A DNA stretch of 64,000 nt from Aquisalinus luteolus (GCF_009712425.2 NZ_VCJR02000001.1:496001-560000), one strand, 5' to 3'; shown: positions 1 to 8,604, numbered from the stretch's first letter. A program made the numbers and translations. The notes: generated from the sequence alone by a model not told the origin.

Positions 1-1
1 G

Positions 2-622
2 GCGGCCTTCGATGGCTGGACCGAGTCGACCCTTGTGGTCGCCGCGAAAGCTGCTGGCATGGACTCAATAGCTTATGAGCGCGGCGATCTGAAGCGGGCG
101 TTTCCGAAAGGCATCGCCGACGTGCTCGATTTCTGGTCAGAGCGGGAAGACGAGAAGATGGTCGCGGGGTTCGAGGCGGCCGACCCGGCGCCGGAAAAGA
201 TCCGCGACAAGGTGCGGTTCCTTGTGCGTACGCGCATCGAGGGGCTGAGCGAGCATCGCGAGGCGGCGCGGCGCGCCTCGGCGACCCTGGCGCTGCCCTA
301 TTACATGCCGTTGGCAACGCGCCTGTCATGGCGCACGGCGGACGCGGTCTGGAGGGCGCTGGGCGACACTTCCACCGATTTCAATTTCTATACGAAGCGC
401 ACGACCCTGTCCGGCGTGTATCTGTCGACGCTGGCGGCATGGTTCGGCGATGATGACGACGAGATCGCCAATCCGACATACGAGAAAACATGGAAGTTTC
501 TCGATGAGCGGATCGAGAACGTGATGCAGTTCGAGAAGTTCAAAGGCGAGGCGCAGAAACGCATGCCGGACCTGACCGCCTTCACGGAGTTTCTCGGGCG
601 GATGCGCTATCCGGGCAAATGA
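2..622 (+). CDS. COQ9 family protein, ubiquinone biosynthesis accessory (5' truncated)
   Basis: The frame is open to the left edge of the window, so the N-terminus is missing. The first visible residues, AAFDGWTESTL, match the conserved start region of COQ9. A GTG lies at position 35, but the reading frame and homology continue upstream of it. The visible part is about 206 residues. COQ9 proteins are TetR-like helical, lipid-binding proteins that present ubiquinone intermediates to the ring-modifying enzymes (COQ7 in mitochondria). The family is typical of alphaproteobacteria. The helical region includes FLVRTRIEGL and the Trp-rich stretch SWRTADAVWRALGDTSTDFNFYTKR, shown here only by position (about residues 97-121). 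It is convergent with the next gene, 23 bases away. Confidence 0.85.
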   Translation, partial: AAFDGWTESTLVVAAKAAGMDSIAYERGDLKRAFPKGIADVLDFWSEREDEKMVAGFEAADPAPEKIRDKVRFLVRTRIEGLSEHREAARRASATLALPYYMPLATRLSWRTADAVWRALGDTSTDFNFYTKRTTLSGVYLSTLAAWFGDDDDEIANPTYEKTWKFLDERIENVMQFEKFKGEAQKRMPDLTAFTEFLGRMRYPGK

Positions 623-645
623 GTCCCTCGAAAGCTAAAGGCTGA

Positions 646-1554
646 TCAGTTTTCTGGCGATTTTGCAGGCGGCATCAACCAGCTTATATCTTCGCCCGGA
701 GCGATGAGCTTCTTGGTTTCCCACATATCGATAATCTGCCTGCGCAACTCGGTTGACAGCTCTGGTATACGTGCAGCGTGTATACCGAACATATAGGTTA
801 TCTTCCAGTGCACCTTGCGCATTTCACCCTTCAGAGCTTGCTCGTCGGTTGGCCAGTTTGTGAAAAGCGTGATGCAATTGTTCGGCTTGGGAACATATAC
901 AGCCTGGAAAGACCCATACTTCTTTACAATATAGGCTTGGTAAAGAAAGAATTCCGTATACCAAGCATGAGTCCTTTCAAAATACCGGACAAACCCTTCA
1001 GGCTGGCGCGCGTCAAGTTCGTCGATCATTTCACAAGTGGCCTCGCGCAGCATTACAAAAGGTGTTGTCGTCGGCATGGTTTCTTCGGGTGGTTCGTCAA
1101 TGCCAAAACATTCAAATGACTTCTTCACTCTTTTGAGAAAATGACGATACTTGGCGCGTAGATAGGTCATTGGCTTGCCTTCCGCGCTCACAAAATCATC
1201 GAATGTCAGTGGGCGAAGGAAGTGATTTTTCGCGTCGAGTACGAGGTAAGTTTCGGTTTCCACCCTTTTCGCCACATAAAGCTTTAGCATCTGTTGAGTA
1301 AGGTATTTGTCCATATCCCCGGGCATACCGAAATCGTCGCTGGTGAGTATATGGACCTTGTCAGCGAGCTCGCCATATTCTGGCATGACCGTTTCACTTA
1401 CGTCCCTGACTACAGCGTCATTATCAGGATCATTGGCGATGATCAGGATGCGGTTGATGCTTTCATGATGCAGAAATTTTCGTGTTGAGCGAGCCTGAAA
1501 TTTGAGTAAAGGCACATCCTTAGAGTATACAAGCGTTACGATATCAAACGACAT
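646..1554 (-). CDS. DUF6492-like protein (possible glycosyltransferase-type fold)
   Basis: This is a soluble protein of 302 residues with no signal peptide. It opens with a beta strand (MSFDIVTLVYSKDVPLLKFQ) and carries YLVLDAKNHFLRP near residue 105. That is the pattern of DUF6492 and related GT-A-like proteins, where a D-x-D or D-x-K stretch follows a hydrophobic strand. The substrate is unknown. An upstream in-frame ATG exists at 1569, but a GGAG motif sits about 8 bases before the ATG at 1554, so the shorter start is preferred. By eye its base composition is less GC-rich than its neighbours, which could mean transfer. The family assignment is from memory of the motif and is moderate. Confidence 0.55.
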   Translation of the reverse strand: MSFDIVTLVYSKDVPLLKFQARSTRKFLHHESINRILIIANDPDNDAVVRDVSETVMPEYGELADKVHILTSDDFGMPGDMDKYLTQQMLKLYVAKRVETETYLVLDAKNHFLRPLTFDDFVSAEGKPMTYLRAKYRHFLKRVKKSFECFGIDEPPEETMPTTTPFVMLREATCEMIDELDARQPEGFVRYFERTHAWYTEFFLYQAYIVKKYGSFQAVYVPKPNNCITLFTNWPTDEQALKGEMRKVHWKITYMFGIHAARIPELSTELRRQIIDMWETKKLIAPGEDISWLMPPAKSPEN

Positions 1555-1693
1555 TAAAACACTCCACATGTCCTGTGGCAGAGGGAATTGACGCCTGCGG
1601 TTATACCGTCCCTACACCAGCTCGTTGACTTTGCTTAACAATGGTGCCGAAGCTACGCAATACTGAAATCATAAACGGATAGGGTAGGTTAGG

Positions 1694-2893
1694 ATGAAAA
1701 AGGTCGCTTTTCTGGCTGGCGGAACGGCTGTTTTGGGTCTCGTCGTTTTTGCCGCCTGGTTTTTTCGCCCATGGGCGGAGTATTCGCCGTTCAATATAAT
1801 CTGGAACCGAGAGACCGGCGATAGGGTCGAGCTCTATCGACGCATGGATGAGCTTTTTCCGCACCGAATTGTTGAAGGTGAGGAAAAGGCCGAACCATTG
1901 CCACGGTCGATCAAGGCGATTGATGAATCTTACGACTGGCAGGGTGAGAGAAAAACGATCGATGAATATGCAGCGGAAAGCGACACGACGGCGCTGATGG
2001 TGGTCAAGGACGGTCGTGTTGTGTTCGAGCGGTATTACCAGGGGGAGGATGCGGAGAGCCGTCACACGTCGTGGTCTGTCGCCAAGAGCTATGTTGCGAC
2101 ACTGATCGGTATGGCCCTGATGGATGGGACGATAAGCTCGCTTGATGACCCTGTGTCGAAATACGTGCCGGACTTCGAGGGCACGGATTATGGCAGCACC
2201 AGTCTGCGGCACTTGTTGATGATGTCGTCGGGCATCGACTTCATCGAGGATTATGAGAGCCGCGGATCGGACATGCGCAAGCTTTTCTTCGACGTCTTCA
2301 TCATGAATGTCGATGTCGATGAATTCGTGAAGCCCTATCGCCGCAACCGCCCGGCGGGGACGGACCTCGATTACCTGTCGCCGAACTCTCACGTTCTGTC
2401 GATGGTGCTGCGCAAGGCCTATGACAAGCCGCTGGCCGAGATCGCGTCGGAGAAAATCTTCAAGCCGCTCGGCATGGCCGATGGCACCTGGCTGATTGAT
2501 CGCAATGCGCCGGACGGCAAGGAGATCGGCTATTGCTGCCTGCAAACGCGGGCAGAGGATTATGCCCGCTTCGGGCAGCTCTACCTGCAGGATGGGATGT
2601 GGCAGGGCCAGCGGCTATTGCCGGTCGGCTGGACCGATCTCGTCAGCGTGCCGCCAACAGAAGTGCATGAGGCGGGCAGCACGCAATATGGCGAACGCGG
2701 CTATGGCCTGCATTTCTGGGTGCCGGAAGATCCGGCGGGAGAATATTTTGCCAATGGCTATAACGGCCAGAGCGTATTCATCGACCCGGCGAACAATGTC
2801 GTCGTGGTCAAGACCGGCGCCGATATCGACCAGATCCCGCGCCGGTCGGAAACGACAGCAGTGCTGCGGGCCTTGGCGCGCGCGGTGAAGTGA
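1694..2893 (+). CDS. Membrane-anchored serine hydrolase of the class C beta-lactamase / 6-aminohexanoate-dimer hydrolase type
   Basis: The protein has 399 residues. An N-terminal hydrophobic segment (residues 5-24) acts as signal anchor or signal peptide and places the catalytic domain in the periplasm. The nucleophile motif S-x-x-K is visible as S128-V-A-K131 in TSWSVAKSY. A Tyr-containing motif, DYLSPNSHVLS (Tyr227), corresponds to the general base region of NylB-like hydrolases. The C-terminal GYNGQSVFIDP fits the third conserved box, where penicillin-binding relatives have KTG or HTG. Family members hydrolyse amides, esters or D-amino-acid peptides, and the substrate cannot be read from sequence. 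The following lipoprotein gene starts within a few bases, so the two are probably cotranscribed. Confidence 0.85.
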   Translation: MKKVAFLAGGTAVLGLVVFAAWFFRPWAEYSPFNIIWNRETGDRVELYRRMDELFPHRIVEGEEKAEPLPRSIKAIDESYDWQGERKTIDEYAAESDTTALMVVKDGRVVFERYYQGEDAESRHTSWSVAKSYVATLIGMALMDGTISSLDDPVSKYVPDFEGTDYGSTSLRHLLMMSSGIDFIEDYESRGSDMRKLFFDVFIMNVDVDEFVKPYRRNRPAGTDLDYLSPNSHVLSMVLRKAYDKPLAEIASEKIFKPLGMADGTWLIDRNAPDGKEIGYCCLQTRAEDYARFGQLYLQDGMWQGQRLLPVGWTDLVSVPPTEVHEAGSTQYGERGYGLHFWVPEDPAGEYFANGYNGQSVFIDPANNVVVVKTGADIDQIPRRSETTAVLRALARAVK

Positions 2894-2912
2894 TATGGCC
2901 GGGGCAGACGCA

Positions 2913-4142
2913 ATGAGATGTGTTGCGATTGTGGCAAGCATGCTTCTGGCGTCGTGTGCGACACGATACGAGCTGCCCCCGCCGGTTCCTTTGGCGAGTG
3001 TATTTGAGCCCTATTCGGTCGGGTCGGTAACACTCGATGAGTATTGCGAAGAGGTCTTCATACCGGGCTCTCCTGATGGCAGTAACACTATCGAGGAGAG
3101 ATGCCAGATACGTATCGACTTTGTCGATAAAGGTCTGCTTCTTGAGGATAGGCAGTCTGTTTACATATATGATCCGCAAGGGGACAAAATAATATGGGAA
3201 GTCTCCCGCGGGGATTTACCTGTGGGGTACATACCCGGGCAGGTCGATCTGACGGGCAAATATCTGTTGCTGGATACTTACGGATATCGTGACGATATCA
3301 TGGTGGATCTGCGCGACGGCAAGGTCGTTGAAATGACATCGGCCACGGCAAGTTATACGCCTGTGCCGTCGCGATTGACATCAGAATGGCTGCGAACTCT
3401 GTCGCGCAGACAAGACGCGGATGACTTTGAAATCGCCGGGCCTCATGGCAGCAAGCTGTTCGGCACATGGGCCAATGGAGAAGACGTCTGGATTGGTCCG
3501 GTTGCCATCACATCGGATGGCAGTAAGGCTATCTGGGTGATGGGGCGTCCCGAAGCATTCCGGATGGCTTCCTTTCGGGGGCAGGCCATCGAATGGTCTC
3601 GAGAGATCGCTCTCGCAGCGCCACACTCCATTGAGTCATTGATCGGGGCGATGGCTGTTACGCCTGATGATCGTGTTCTGGCGCTGCGAGACAAAGGGCA
3701 GATGCGGTTGTTCGATATGCGAACGGGTACCGCATTATCAGAGCCGGTAGAGTGTCGAAGCCTCAGGCTGGCCGGAAGGCGATTTGCGGTTGATTGCCTT
3801 TCATATTTTCAAAGCGATTATCGGATGTTGGGTGACGGAGTGCAGCAGGCAGTGAACAATCAACAGCCTTGGGTCATTCAAAAATCCACGGCCAGCGAAG
3901 CGGGCATAACGGCAACCGTTGAATACAGGACCGTCGATGCGGATCACGATGCCCGCCGGCTGATGCTGTATGAAACGCGTACGGGATCTGTGCTTTCCAG
4001 CGTTCCTCTGGAACAACGACTGCCTGAAGGCTTGGGCGCAGTGGATATTGCCCTTTCGGCAGATGGCTCATTGTTGGCTGTGAACGATACGAGCGGTGTC
4101 GTTTTCGTGCTGGATGTCAGCAGAGTTGTTGGAGAAGAGTGA
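2913..4142 (+). CDS. Lipoprotein with beta-propeller-like repeats, function unknown
   Basis: From the ATG at 2913 the product is 409 residues. An earlier ATG at 2895 would add six residues. The start MRCVAIVASMLLASC is a short lipoprotein signal peptide with lipobox LLAS|C, so the mature protein is lipidated. The body contains recurring segments such as TPDDRVLALRDKGQMRLFDM (about residues 254-273) and ALSADGSLLAVND (about residues 385-397). This spacing is typical of WD40- or YVTN-like propeller blades. No catalytic motif is seen. It lies directly behind the serine hydrolase gene, so it may be a partner or simply an operon neighbour. I do not recognise a named family. Confidence 0.7.
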   Translation: MRCVAIVASMLLASCATRYELPPPVPLASVFEPYSVGSVTLDEYCEEVFIPGSPDGSNTIEERCQIRIDFVDKGLLLEDRQSVYIYDPQGDKIIWEVSRGDLPVGYIPGQVDLTGKYLLLDTYGYRDDIMVDLRDGKVVEMTSATASYTPVPSRLTSEWLRTLSRRQDADDFEIAGPHGSKLFGTWANGEDVWIGPVAITSDGSKAIWVMGRPEAFRMASFRGQAIEWSREIALAAPHSIESLIGAMAVTPDDRVLALRDKGQMRLFDMRTGTALSEPVECRSLRLAGRRFAVDCLSYFQSDYRMLGDGVQQAVNNQQPWVIQKSTASEAGITATVEYRTVDADHDARRLMLYETRTGSVLSSVPLEQRLPEGLGAVDIALSADGSLLAVNDTSGVVFVLDVSRVVGEE

Positions 4143-4240
4143 TCGTAGCGGTCTGCCGCACAACCTTGCGAATCCGGGCTGAATGCCGTTTATTTTGAGG
4201 GCAGATATTTTAAACCAGAGCAAACCTCAGGGAGGAGATC

Positions 4241-4576
4241 ATGGCTGGTAAATTCGAACTCTATAAGGACAACGCAGGCGAGTTCCGCTTTCGGCTGAAG
4301 GCCGGCAATGGCGAGAACATCCTCGCCAGTGAAGGCTACAAGCAGAAGTCCAGTGCCGAGAACGGCATTGAATCGGTGAAGAAGAACTCCACAGATGAAG
4401 CACGCTACGAGAAAAAGGAAACGGCTGCAGGCAAGTTCATGTTCAACCTGAAATCGTCCAACGGCCAGGTCGTCGGTACTTCCCAAAGTTATGCGTCTGC
4501 ATCGAGCCGCGATGGCGGGGTCGAGTCAGTGATGAAGAACGCCCCTGACGCGGCGGTGGACGACCAGACTGCCTGA
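4241..4576 (+). CDS. YegP family protein (DUF1508, two repeats)
   Basis: The small soluble protein of 111 residues is built from two copies of the roughly 50-residue DUF1508 unit. The first begins GKFELYKDNAGEFRFRLKA and the second GKFMFNLKSSNGQVVGTS. Each ends with a region like AENGIESVKKN or SRDGGVESVMKN, the usual hallmark (G-I/V-x-S-V-x-x-N). YegP-like proteins are common in proteobacteria and adopt an alpha/beta repeat fold. Their molecular role is unknown. The ATG at 4241 is preceded by GGGAGGAGATC, a strong ribosome binding site. A long hairpin follows the gene at 4611-4645. Confidence 0.9.
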   Translation: MAGKFELYKDNAGEFRFRLKAGNGENILASEGYKQKSSAENGIESVKKNSTDEARYEKKETAAGKFMFNLKSSNGQVVGTSQSYASASSRDGGVESVMKNAPDAAVDDQTA

Positions 4577-4610
4577 TCATCTGGAATGCCTGTATCATTA
4601 AGGAATCATT

Positions 4611-4645
4611 CAACTTGAAGAGCTTGTTTAAAGCTCTTTAAGTTG
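4611..4645. terminator. 15-bp hairpin downstream of yegP, terminator-like
   Basis: The arms 4611-4625 and 4631-4645 (CAACTTGAAGAGCTT and its complement with one G.T pair) enclose a 5-base loop. The stem is AT-rich and no clear T-run follows, so a factor-independent terminator is likely but not certain. Confidence 0.5.
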
Positions 4646-4745
4646 TTGATGGTTTTGCAATCCGTGCCCTGATTTTTGATCGGATTTACAGTTATAGTCT
4701 GAATTTTACAGCCCTTATTTTCCTGTACTCTCCCGAAATTTTGTG

Positions 4746-4760
4746 TTAACAAACGTTTAA
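4746..4760. promoter_or_regulatory. CtrA-type site TTAA-N7-TTAA
   Basis: TTAACAAACGTTTAA matches the TTAA-N7-TTAA consensus bound by the cell-cycle regulator CtrA in alphaproteobacteria. It ends 67 bases before the start codon of the first tail-collar gene, so it is well placed to act on its promoter. Binding is inferred. A perfect match to this short motif can occur by chance. Confidence 0.45.
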
Positions 4761-4827
4761 TAATGTCACTGGCTGCAGGGGCATCAATCGGATATTGCGT
4801 TTGTGCGATGTTCAGTGGGGAGAAATC

Positions 4828-5430
4828 ATGCGCATTAAAGCCGCAGCCGTTACGGGTGCTATGGCTATTGCCATTGGCGGGCTTTCGTCCATCGCCCCAG
4901 CGGCGGCGCAGCCGGAATCGTTTACCGGTCAATTGATGCTCACGGGATATAATTTCTGTCCTCAAGGGTGGGCGCCTGCCGAAGGGCAGTTGATTGCCAT
5001 CAGCGAAAATCCGGCACTGTTCTCCCTATACGGAACATATTATGGCGGAAACGGCCAGACCACTTTCGGCCTTCCGGACCTGCGGGGCAGGGTGCCGATC
5101 CACTATGGTACCGGGCCAGGCCTGCCGACCTATCAGTTGGGGGAGGCGGGCGGCACTACCAGCTTCACGCTGACAATTCCGCAAATGCCGTCTCACGATC
5201 ACAGGGTCAACACGACCAATCAGACAGCGGATCAGGAAGATCCGGACAACCGCTATCTGGCTGGAGGGGTCGGCGATGACGACATGTATCATGATGGTCC
5301 GCCGAACCGTGAGATGGCAGCCGACATGGTCGGCCAGGCTGGTGACAATGAGCCGGTCGATCATCGTGGACCCTATACTGCCATGCAGTGGTGCGTCTCT
5401 CTTCAGGACATTTTTCCACCGCGAAACTAA
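4828..5430 (+). CDS. Exported tail-collar-domain protein, copy 1
   Basis: This is the first of three tandem paralogues, each exactly 200 residues. The ATG at 4828 follows GGGGAGAAATC and begins a Sec signal peptide (MRIKAAAVTGAM... to about residue 28, ending APAAAQ). The mature part is the phage tail collar (PF07484) / microcystin-dependent protein type: YNFCPQGWAPAEGQL, then LFSLYGTYYGGNGQTTFGLPDLRGRVP, then IPQMPSHDH and a C-terminal MQWCVSL...PPRN. Two cysteines, in FCP and QWC, are kept in all three copies and could form a disulfide. Family members occur outside phages in many bacteria with unknown roles. No other phage gene is nearby. Confidence 0.88.
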   Translation: MRIKAAAVTGAMAIAIGGLSSIAPAAAQPESFTGQLMLTGYNFCPQGWAPAEGQLIAISENPALFSLYGTYYGGNGQTTFGLPDLRGRVPIHYGTGPGLPTYQLGEAGGTTSFTLTIPQMPSHDHRVNTTNQTADQEDPDNRYLAGGVGDDDMYHDGPPNREMAADMVGQAGDNEPVDHRGPYTAMQWCVSLQDIFPPRN

Positions 5431-5473
5431 TCAATCGTCCCTAACCGATGGACACTGTAAAAGGAGATAAAAA

Positions 5474-6076
5474 ATGCGTAAAATTCTTGCCGCGACGGCG
5501 GCTGTATCAGGGCTGGTCCTTGGCGGCCTGTCTTCCGTGACGCCGGCTGCGGCGCAGCTGGACCCATTTCTAGGCCAGCTGACACTGACCGGCTATAACT
5601 TCTGTCCGCGTGGATGGGCGCCTGCGGAAGGGCAGATTCTTCCCATCAATCAGTACCAGGCACTCTTTTCCCTGTACGGAACGACCTATGGTGGGGACGG
5701 GCGTACGACGTTTGCCTTGCCGGATCTTCGCGGTCGTGCACCGATTCACTACGGTCAGGGCCCGGGCTTGCAAGCTTACAGCCTTGGCGAAAAGGGTGGC
5801 TATACCAGCTTCACGCTGACCATCCCGCAAATGCCCTCCCATACGCACACGGTAAATGCGACCAACCAGCTGGCCGACAAGGGTGGCCCGCAGGATCGCT
5901 ATCTCGGCGCCGGGATGGGGGATGATGATTACTATCACGACGGTCCGCCGACCCGCACGATGGCTGCGAACATGCTAAGCCATACCGGTGGTAGCCAGCC
6001 CGTCTATCATCGCGGGCCGTATCTCGCCATGCAATGGTGTGTCGCGCTTCAAGGCGTCTATCCGTCGCGCAACTAG
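5474..6076 (+). CDS. Exported tail-collar-domain protein, copy 2
   Basis: The protein has 200 residues. The start ATG follows AAAAGGAGATAAAAA, a strong ribosome binding site. The signal peptide runs to about residue 28 (TPAAAQ). The domain pattern is the same as copy 1: FCPRGWAPAEGQ, SLYGTTYGGDGRTTFALPDLRGRAP, MPSHTHT, and MQWCVALQGVYPSRN at the end. It is closer to copy 3 than to copy 1. A 41-base block (5885-5925) is identical to 6531-6571 in copy 3, which points to recent duplication or gene conversion. It lies 43 bases after copy 1 and 43 bases before copy 3, consistent with one operon. Periplasmic or secreted location is predicted. Function is unknown. Confidence 0.88.
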   Translation: MRKILAATAAVSGLVLGGLSSVTPAAAQLDPFLGQLTLTGYNFCPRGWAPAEGQILPINQYQALFSLYGTTYGGDGRTTFALPDLRGRAPIHYGQGPGLQAYSLGEKGGYTSFTLTIPQMPSHTHTVNATNQLADKGGPQDRYLGAGMGDDDYYHDGPPTRTMAANMLSHTGGSQPVYHRGPYLAMQWCVALQGVYPSRN

Positions 6077-6119
6077 GGTGGTTTTCTGACAGTCTCGCAT
6101 AAGAATAAGGAGAGTGAAG

Positions 6120-6722
6120 ATGCGTAAACTACTAACTGCAGCTGCGGCTGTTTCGGGCCTCGTCGCTGGAGCGATGTCGTCCATAGCGCCGGCAGCGGCT
6201 CAAGCCGATCCGTTCATCGGCCAGGTGATCCTTACAGGGTATAATTTCTGCCCGCGGAACTTTATTCCCGCGGAAGGGCAGCTGATGTCCATTGCGCAGA
6301 ACACAGCGCTATTCTCGCTGTACGGAACGATTTATGGCGGTGACGGTCGGACGACTTTTGGCATTCCGGACCTGCGTGGCCGGGCGCCGATACATTATGG
6401 CCAAGGCCCGGGCCTGCAATACTATAATCTGGGCGAGAAGGGTGGTCAAACCGGCTTTACGCTGACCATTCCGCAACTGCCGTCCCATACCCATACTGTA
6501 AATGCGACCAACCAGCTAGCCGACAAAGGCGGCCCGCAGGATCGCTATCTCGGCGCCGGGATGGGGGATGACGATTACTATCATGATGGTCCGCCGACCC
6601 GTACGATGGCTGCAGGCATGCTTAGCCCGACAGGTGGCAATGAGGAAGTAAAACACCGTGGACCGTATATCGCTATGCAATGGTGTGTTGCTCTGTATGG
6701 TGTCTATCCCTCGCGCAACTAG
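6120..6722 (+). CDS. Exported tail-collar-domain protein, copy 3
   Basis: The protein has 200 residues from the ATG at 6120, which follows AAGGAGAGTGAAG. A GTG two codons earlier is also in frame but overlaps the ribosome binding site. The signal peptide is similar to the other copies and ends APAAAQ. The mature domain keeps FCPRNFIPAEGQ, GGDGRTTFGIPDLRGRAP, LPSHTHT and MQWCVALYGVYPSRN. It differs from copy 2 mainly in the first 40 mature residues (NFIPAEG rather than GWAPAEG). This could be a different ligand- or partner-facing surface, though that is inference. It is the last gene of the trio. A strong terminator follows at 6750-6782. Confidence 0.88.
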   Translation: MRKLLTAAAAVSGLVAGAMSSIAPAAAQADPFIGQVILTGYNFCPRNFIPAEGQLMSIAQNTALFSLYGTIYGGDGRTTFGIPDLRGRAPIHYGQGPGLQYYNLGEKGGQTGFTLTIPQLPSHTHTVNATNQLADKGGPQDRYLGAGMGDDDYYHDGPPTRTMAAGMLSPTGGNEEVKHRGPYIAMQWCVALYGVYPSRN

Positions 6723-6749
6723 TTTTTGCTGCGGCAATGTATCGAGACT

Positions 6750-6782
6750 GGGCTGACGCAAACTGCGTCGGCCCTTTTTTTT
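6750..6782 (+). terminator. Rho-independent terminator after the tail-collar trio
   Basis: An 11-bp stem (6750-6760 with 6764-6774, one G.T pair) closes a 3-base loop and is followed by eight T residues at 6775-6782. It is the only terminator seen after the three tail-collar genes, which suggests a single transcription unit. Confidence 0.93.
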
Positions 6783-6803
6783 GTAGTGATCCGGTGTGCC
6801 AGC

Positions 6804-7892
6804 CTAACTGCGTGGCTTCAGACGGGTGACATGGCCCATCTTGCGGCCGTTACGCGCTTCCTTCTTGCCATAGAGGGTAAGGTAGGCATCGCGTTCGCTG
6901 CCGATGGTCTGCCAGTCGTCGACGTCCTTGCCGATCAGGTTTTCCATCACGCAGTCAGAATGGCGGACAGGGTCGGCAAGCGACCAGCCGGCGATAGCGC
7001 GGATATGCTGCTCGAACTGGCTGACATGGCAGGCCTCGACCGTCCAGTGACCCGAATTGTGGACGCGCGGCGCCATCTCGTTGACGCGCAGATGGCCTGA
7101 TTTTTCCACGAAAAATTCAACCCCGATGACGCCGACATAGTCGAGCTCCGTCAGAATATCGCAGGCGATGTCGGTTGCCCTGTCCCATGTCTCTTCGCTG
7201 ATCTCGGCGGGCACGGTGGACGTGCGCAATATGCCGTCGCGGTGGACATTCTCTGCCGGGTCATAGGCCATCATGGTGCCGTTAAGCTCGCGGGCGGCGA
7301 TGACGGAAATCTCCCGCTCGAACGGCACGAAGCCTTCCATGATTGCCGGGGCGCCCTTCAGGGAGGCATAAGCCTCGGCGACTTCATCCTCGTCATGGAT
7401 GACAGCCTGGCCTTTTCCGTCATAGCCAAAGCGGCGGGTCTTCAGGATCGCCGGGATGCCTGTGACTTCTGTCGCCACGCCCAAAGCCGCTTCGCTCGCG
7501 ACCGGCATGAACGGGGCAGTGTCAATGCCGAGGTCCTTGAGAAATTTCTTTTCCGTCAACCGGTCCTGGCTGACTTCCAGTGCTCGCGCCCCGGGGCGTA
7601 GCGGCGTGCCAGTGCGGGCGATGGCCTCGGCGGCTGAGGCGGGCACGTTTTCGAACTCATAGGTGACGACGTCGACCGAGGCCGCGAATCTCTCCAGCGC
7701 CGCATCGTCGTCGTAACCGGCCTTCGTGAAATCGCGGGCGACCTCGGCGGCCGGGCTCTTCTCGTCAGGGCAGTAGATATGTACGTGAAAGCCGAGCTTT
7801 GCTGCCGCGACCGCCAGCATCCTGCCCAGCTGGCCACCACCGAGGATGCCGATGGTCGATCCGGGGGGCAGGGGCGCGGACGTGGTGCTCAT
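6804..7892 (-). CDS. purK: 5-(carboxyamino)imidazole ribonucleotide synthase
   Basis: The protein has 362 residues. It carboxylates AIR to N5-CAIR using ATP and bicarbonate in purine synthesis. It starts with the nucleotide-fold motif GILGGGQLGRMLAVAA. The ATP-grasp features follow: TRRFGYDGKGQ (about residue 150), EGFVPFEREISVIAAR, and the metal-binding NEMAPRVHNSGHWT near residue 270. It lies 3 bases downstream of purE on the same strand, the standard purEK operon order. Length and motifs are typical, so it appears fully functional. The start ATG at 7892 directly precedes the canonical N-terminal Rossmann-like segment. Confidence 0.97.
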   Translation of the reverse strand: MSTTSAPLPPGSTIGILGGGQLGRMLAVAAAKLGFHVHIYCPDEKSPAAEVARDFTKAGYDDDAALERFAASVDVVTYEFENVPASAAEAIARTGTPLRPGARALEVSQDRLTEKKFLKDLGIDTAPFMPVASEAALGVATEVTGIPAILKTRRFGYDGKGQAVIHDEDEVAEAYASLKGAPAIMEGFVPFEREISVIAARELNGTMMAYDPAENVHRDGILRTSTVPAEISEETWDRATDIACDILTELDYVGVIGVEFFVEKSGHLRVNEMAPRVHNSGHWTVEACHVSQFEQHIRAIAGWSLADPVRHSDCVMENLIGKDVDDWQTIGSERDAYLTLYGKKEARNGRKMGHVTRLKPRS

Positions 7893-7895
7893 GAA

Positions 7896-8384
7896 TCAGT
7901 CTTTCGGGTTTTCGTCGATTTTCGCAGTCTGCGCGGCGCGCCAGTCATCGAGCTTTTTCGCAAGGTCTTCATCGAAAGCGGCAAGGACGGAGGCGGCGAG
8001 TAGGCCTGCGTTTTTCGCACCGGCGTCGCCGATCGCCAGCGTGCCGACGGGCACGCCGCCAGGCATCTGCACAATGGAAAGCAGGCTGTCGAGCCCGGAC
8101 AGGGAAGATGATTTCACCGGCACGCCGAAGACGGGCAGGGAGGTCATCGCCGCGACCATGCCCGGCAGATGGGCTGCGCCACCGGCACCGGCAATGATGA
8201 CCTTCAGGCCGCGCTCGCGCGCCGTCTCTGCATAGTCATAGAGCCGTTTGGGTGTGCGGTGGGCGGAGACGATTTTCGTCTCATGCTCGACGCCCAGCTC
8301 GGCCAGCACATAGGCGGCGTGCTTCATCGTCGGCCAGTCGGACTGGCTGCCCATGATGATCCCGATTTTTGCGCTGCCGGCCAT
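7896..8384 (-). CDS. purE: N5-carboxyaminoimidazole ribonucleotide mutase
   Basis: The protein has 162 residues and converts N5-CAIR to CAIR in de novo purine synthesis. It acts as a cytosolic octamer in the family. Hallmarks are [17 protein letters not shown] at the N-terminus, the catalytic-loop [13 protein letters not shown] near residue 42, the GGAAHLPGM segment and [27 protein letters not shown] in the second half (about residues 84-110). It is the first gene of the purE-purK operon. The upstream 220-base gap separates it from the divergent diguanylate cyclase gene and should hold both promoters. Confidence 0.97.
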   Translation of the reverse strand: MAGSAKIGIIMGSQSDWPTMKHAAYVLAELGVEHETKIVSAHRTPKRLYDYAETARERGLKVIIAGAGGAAHLPGMVAAMTSLPVFGVPVKSSSLSGLDSLLSIVQMPGGVPVGTLAIGDAGAKNAGLLAASVLAAFDEDLAKKLDDWRAAQTAKIDENPKD

Positions 8385-8518
8385 AGTCTCTCATCCTTTG
8401 AAGTCGGCGCTCACCCCATTCTCTCGGGGAGGCGGGGAAAGCGCGGTTTATAGCAAACCGGGGTGGGCATACAACGGAAAAATATCGCTGACTCCAGCAG
8501 GTACTTGAACTAAATTCA

Positions 8519-8537
8519 TCTCAAATATTGTTTGAGA
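8519..8537. promoter_or_regulatory. Perfect 7-bp inverted repeat, operator-like
   Basis: TCTCAAATATTGTTTGAGA is a palindrome with 7-bp arms and a 5-base centre. It lies in the AT-rich divergent region between purE and the diguanylate cyclase gene, 67 bases before the latter's start. No T-run follows, so an operator is more likely than a terminator. The binding protein is unknown. Confidence 0.45.
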
Positions 8538-8604
8538 CGTAAGTATTAGATCAATAATTACTGTGTAGCGTGAGTAACAAGTGCAGTGAAAGGAGTCAGT
8601 AGAG

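Noticed and set aside
4828-6722. Possible prophage remnant, because of tail-collar domains
   Set aside because: All three proteins have Sec signal peptides, and no other phage gene, attachment site or integrase is found nearby.
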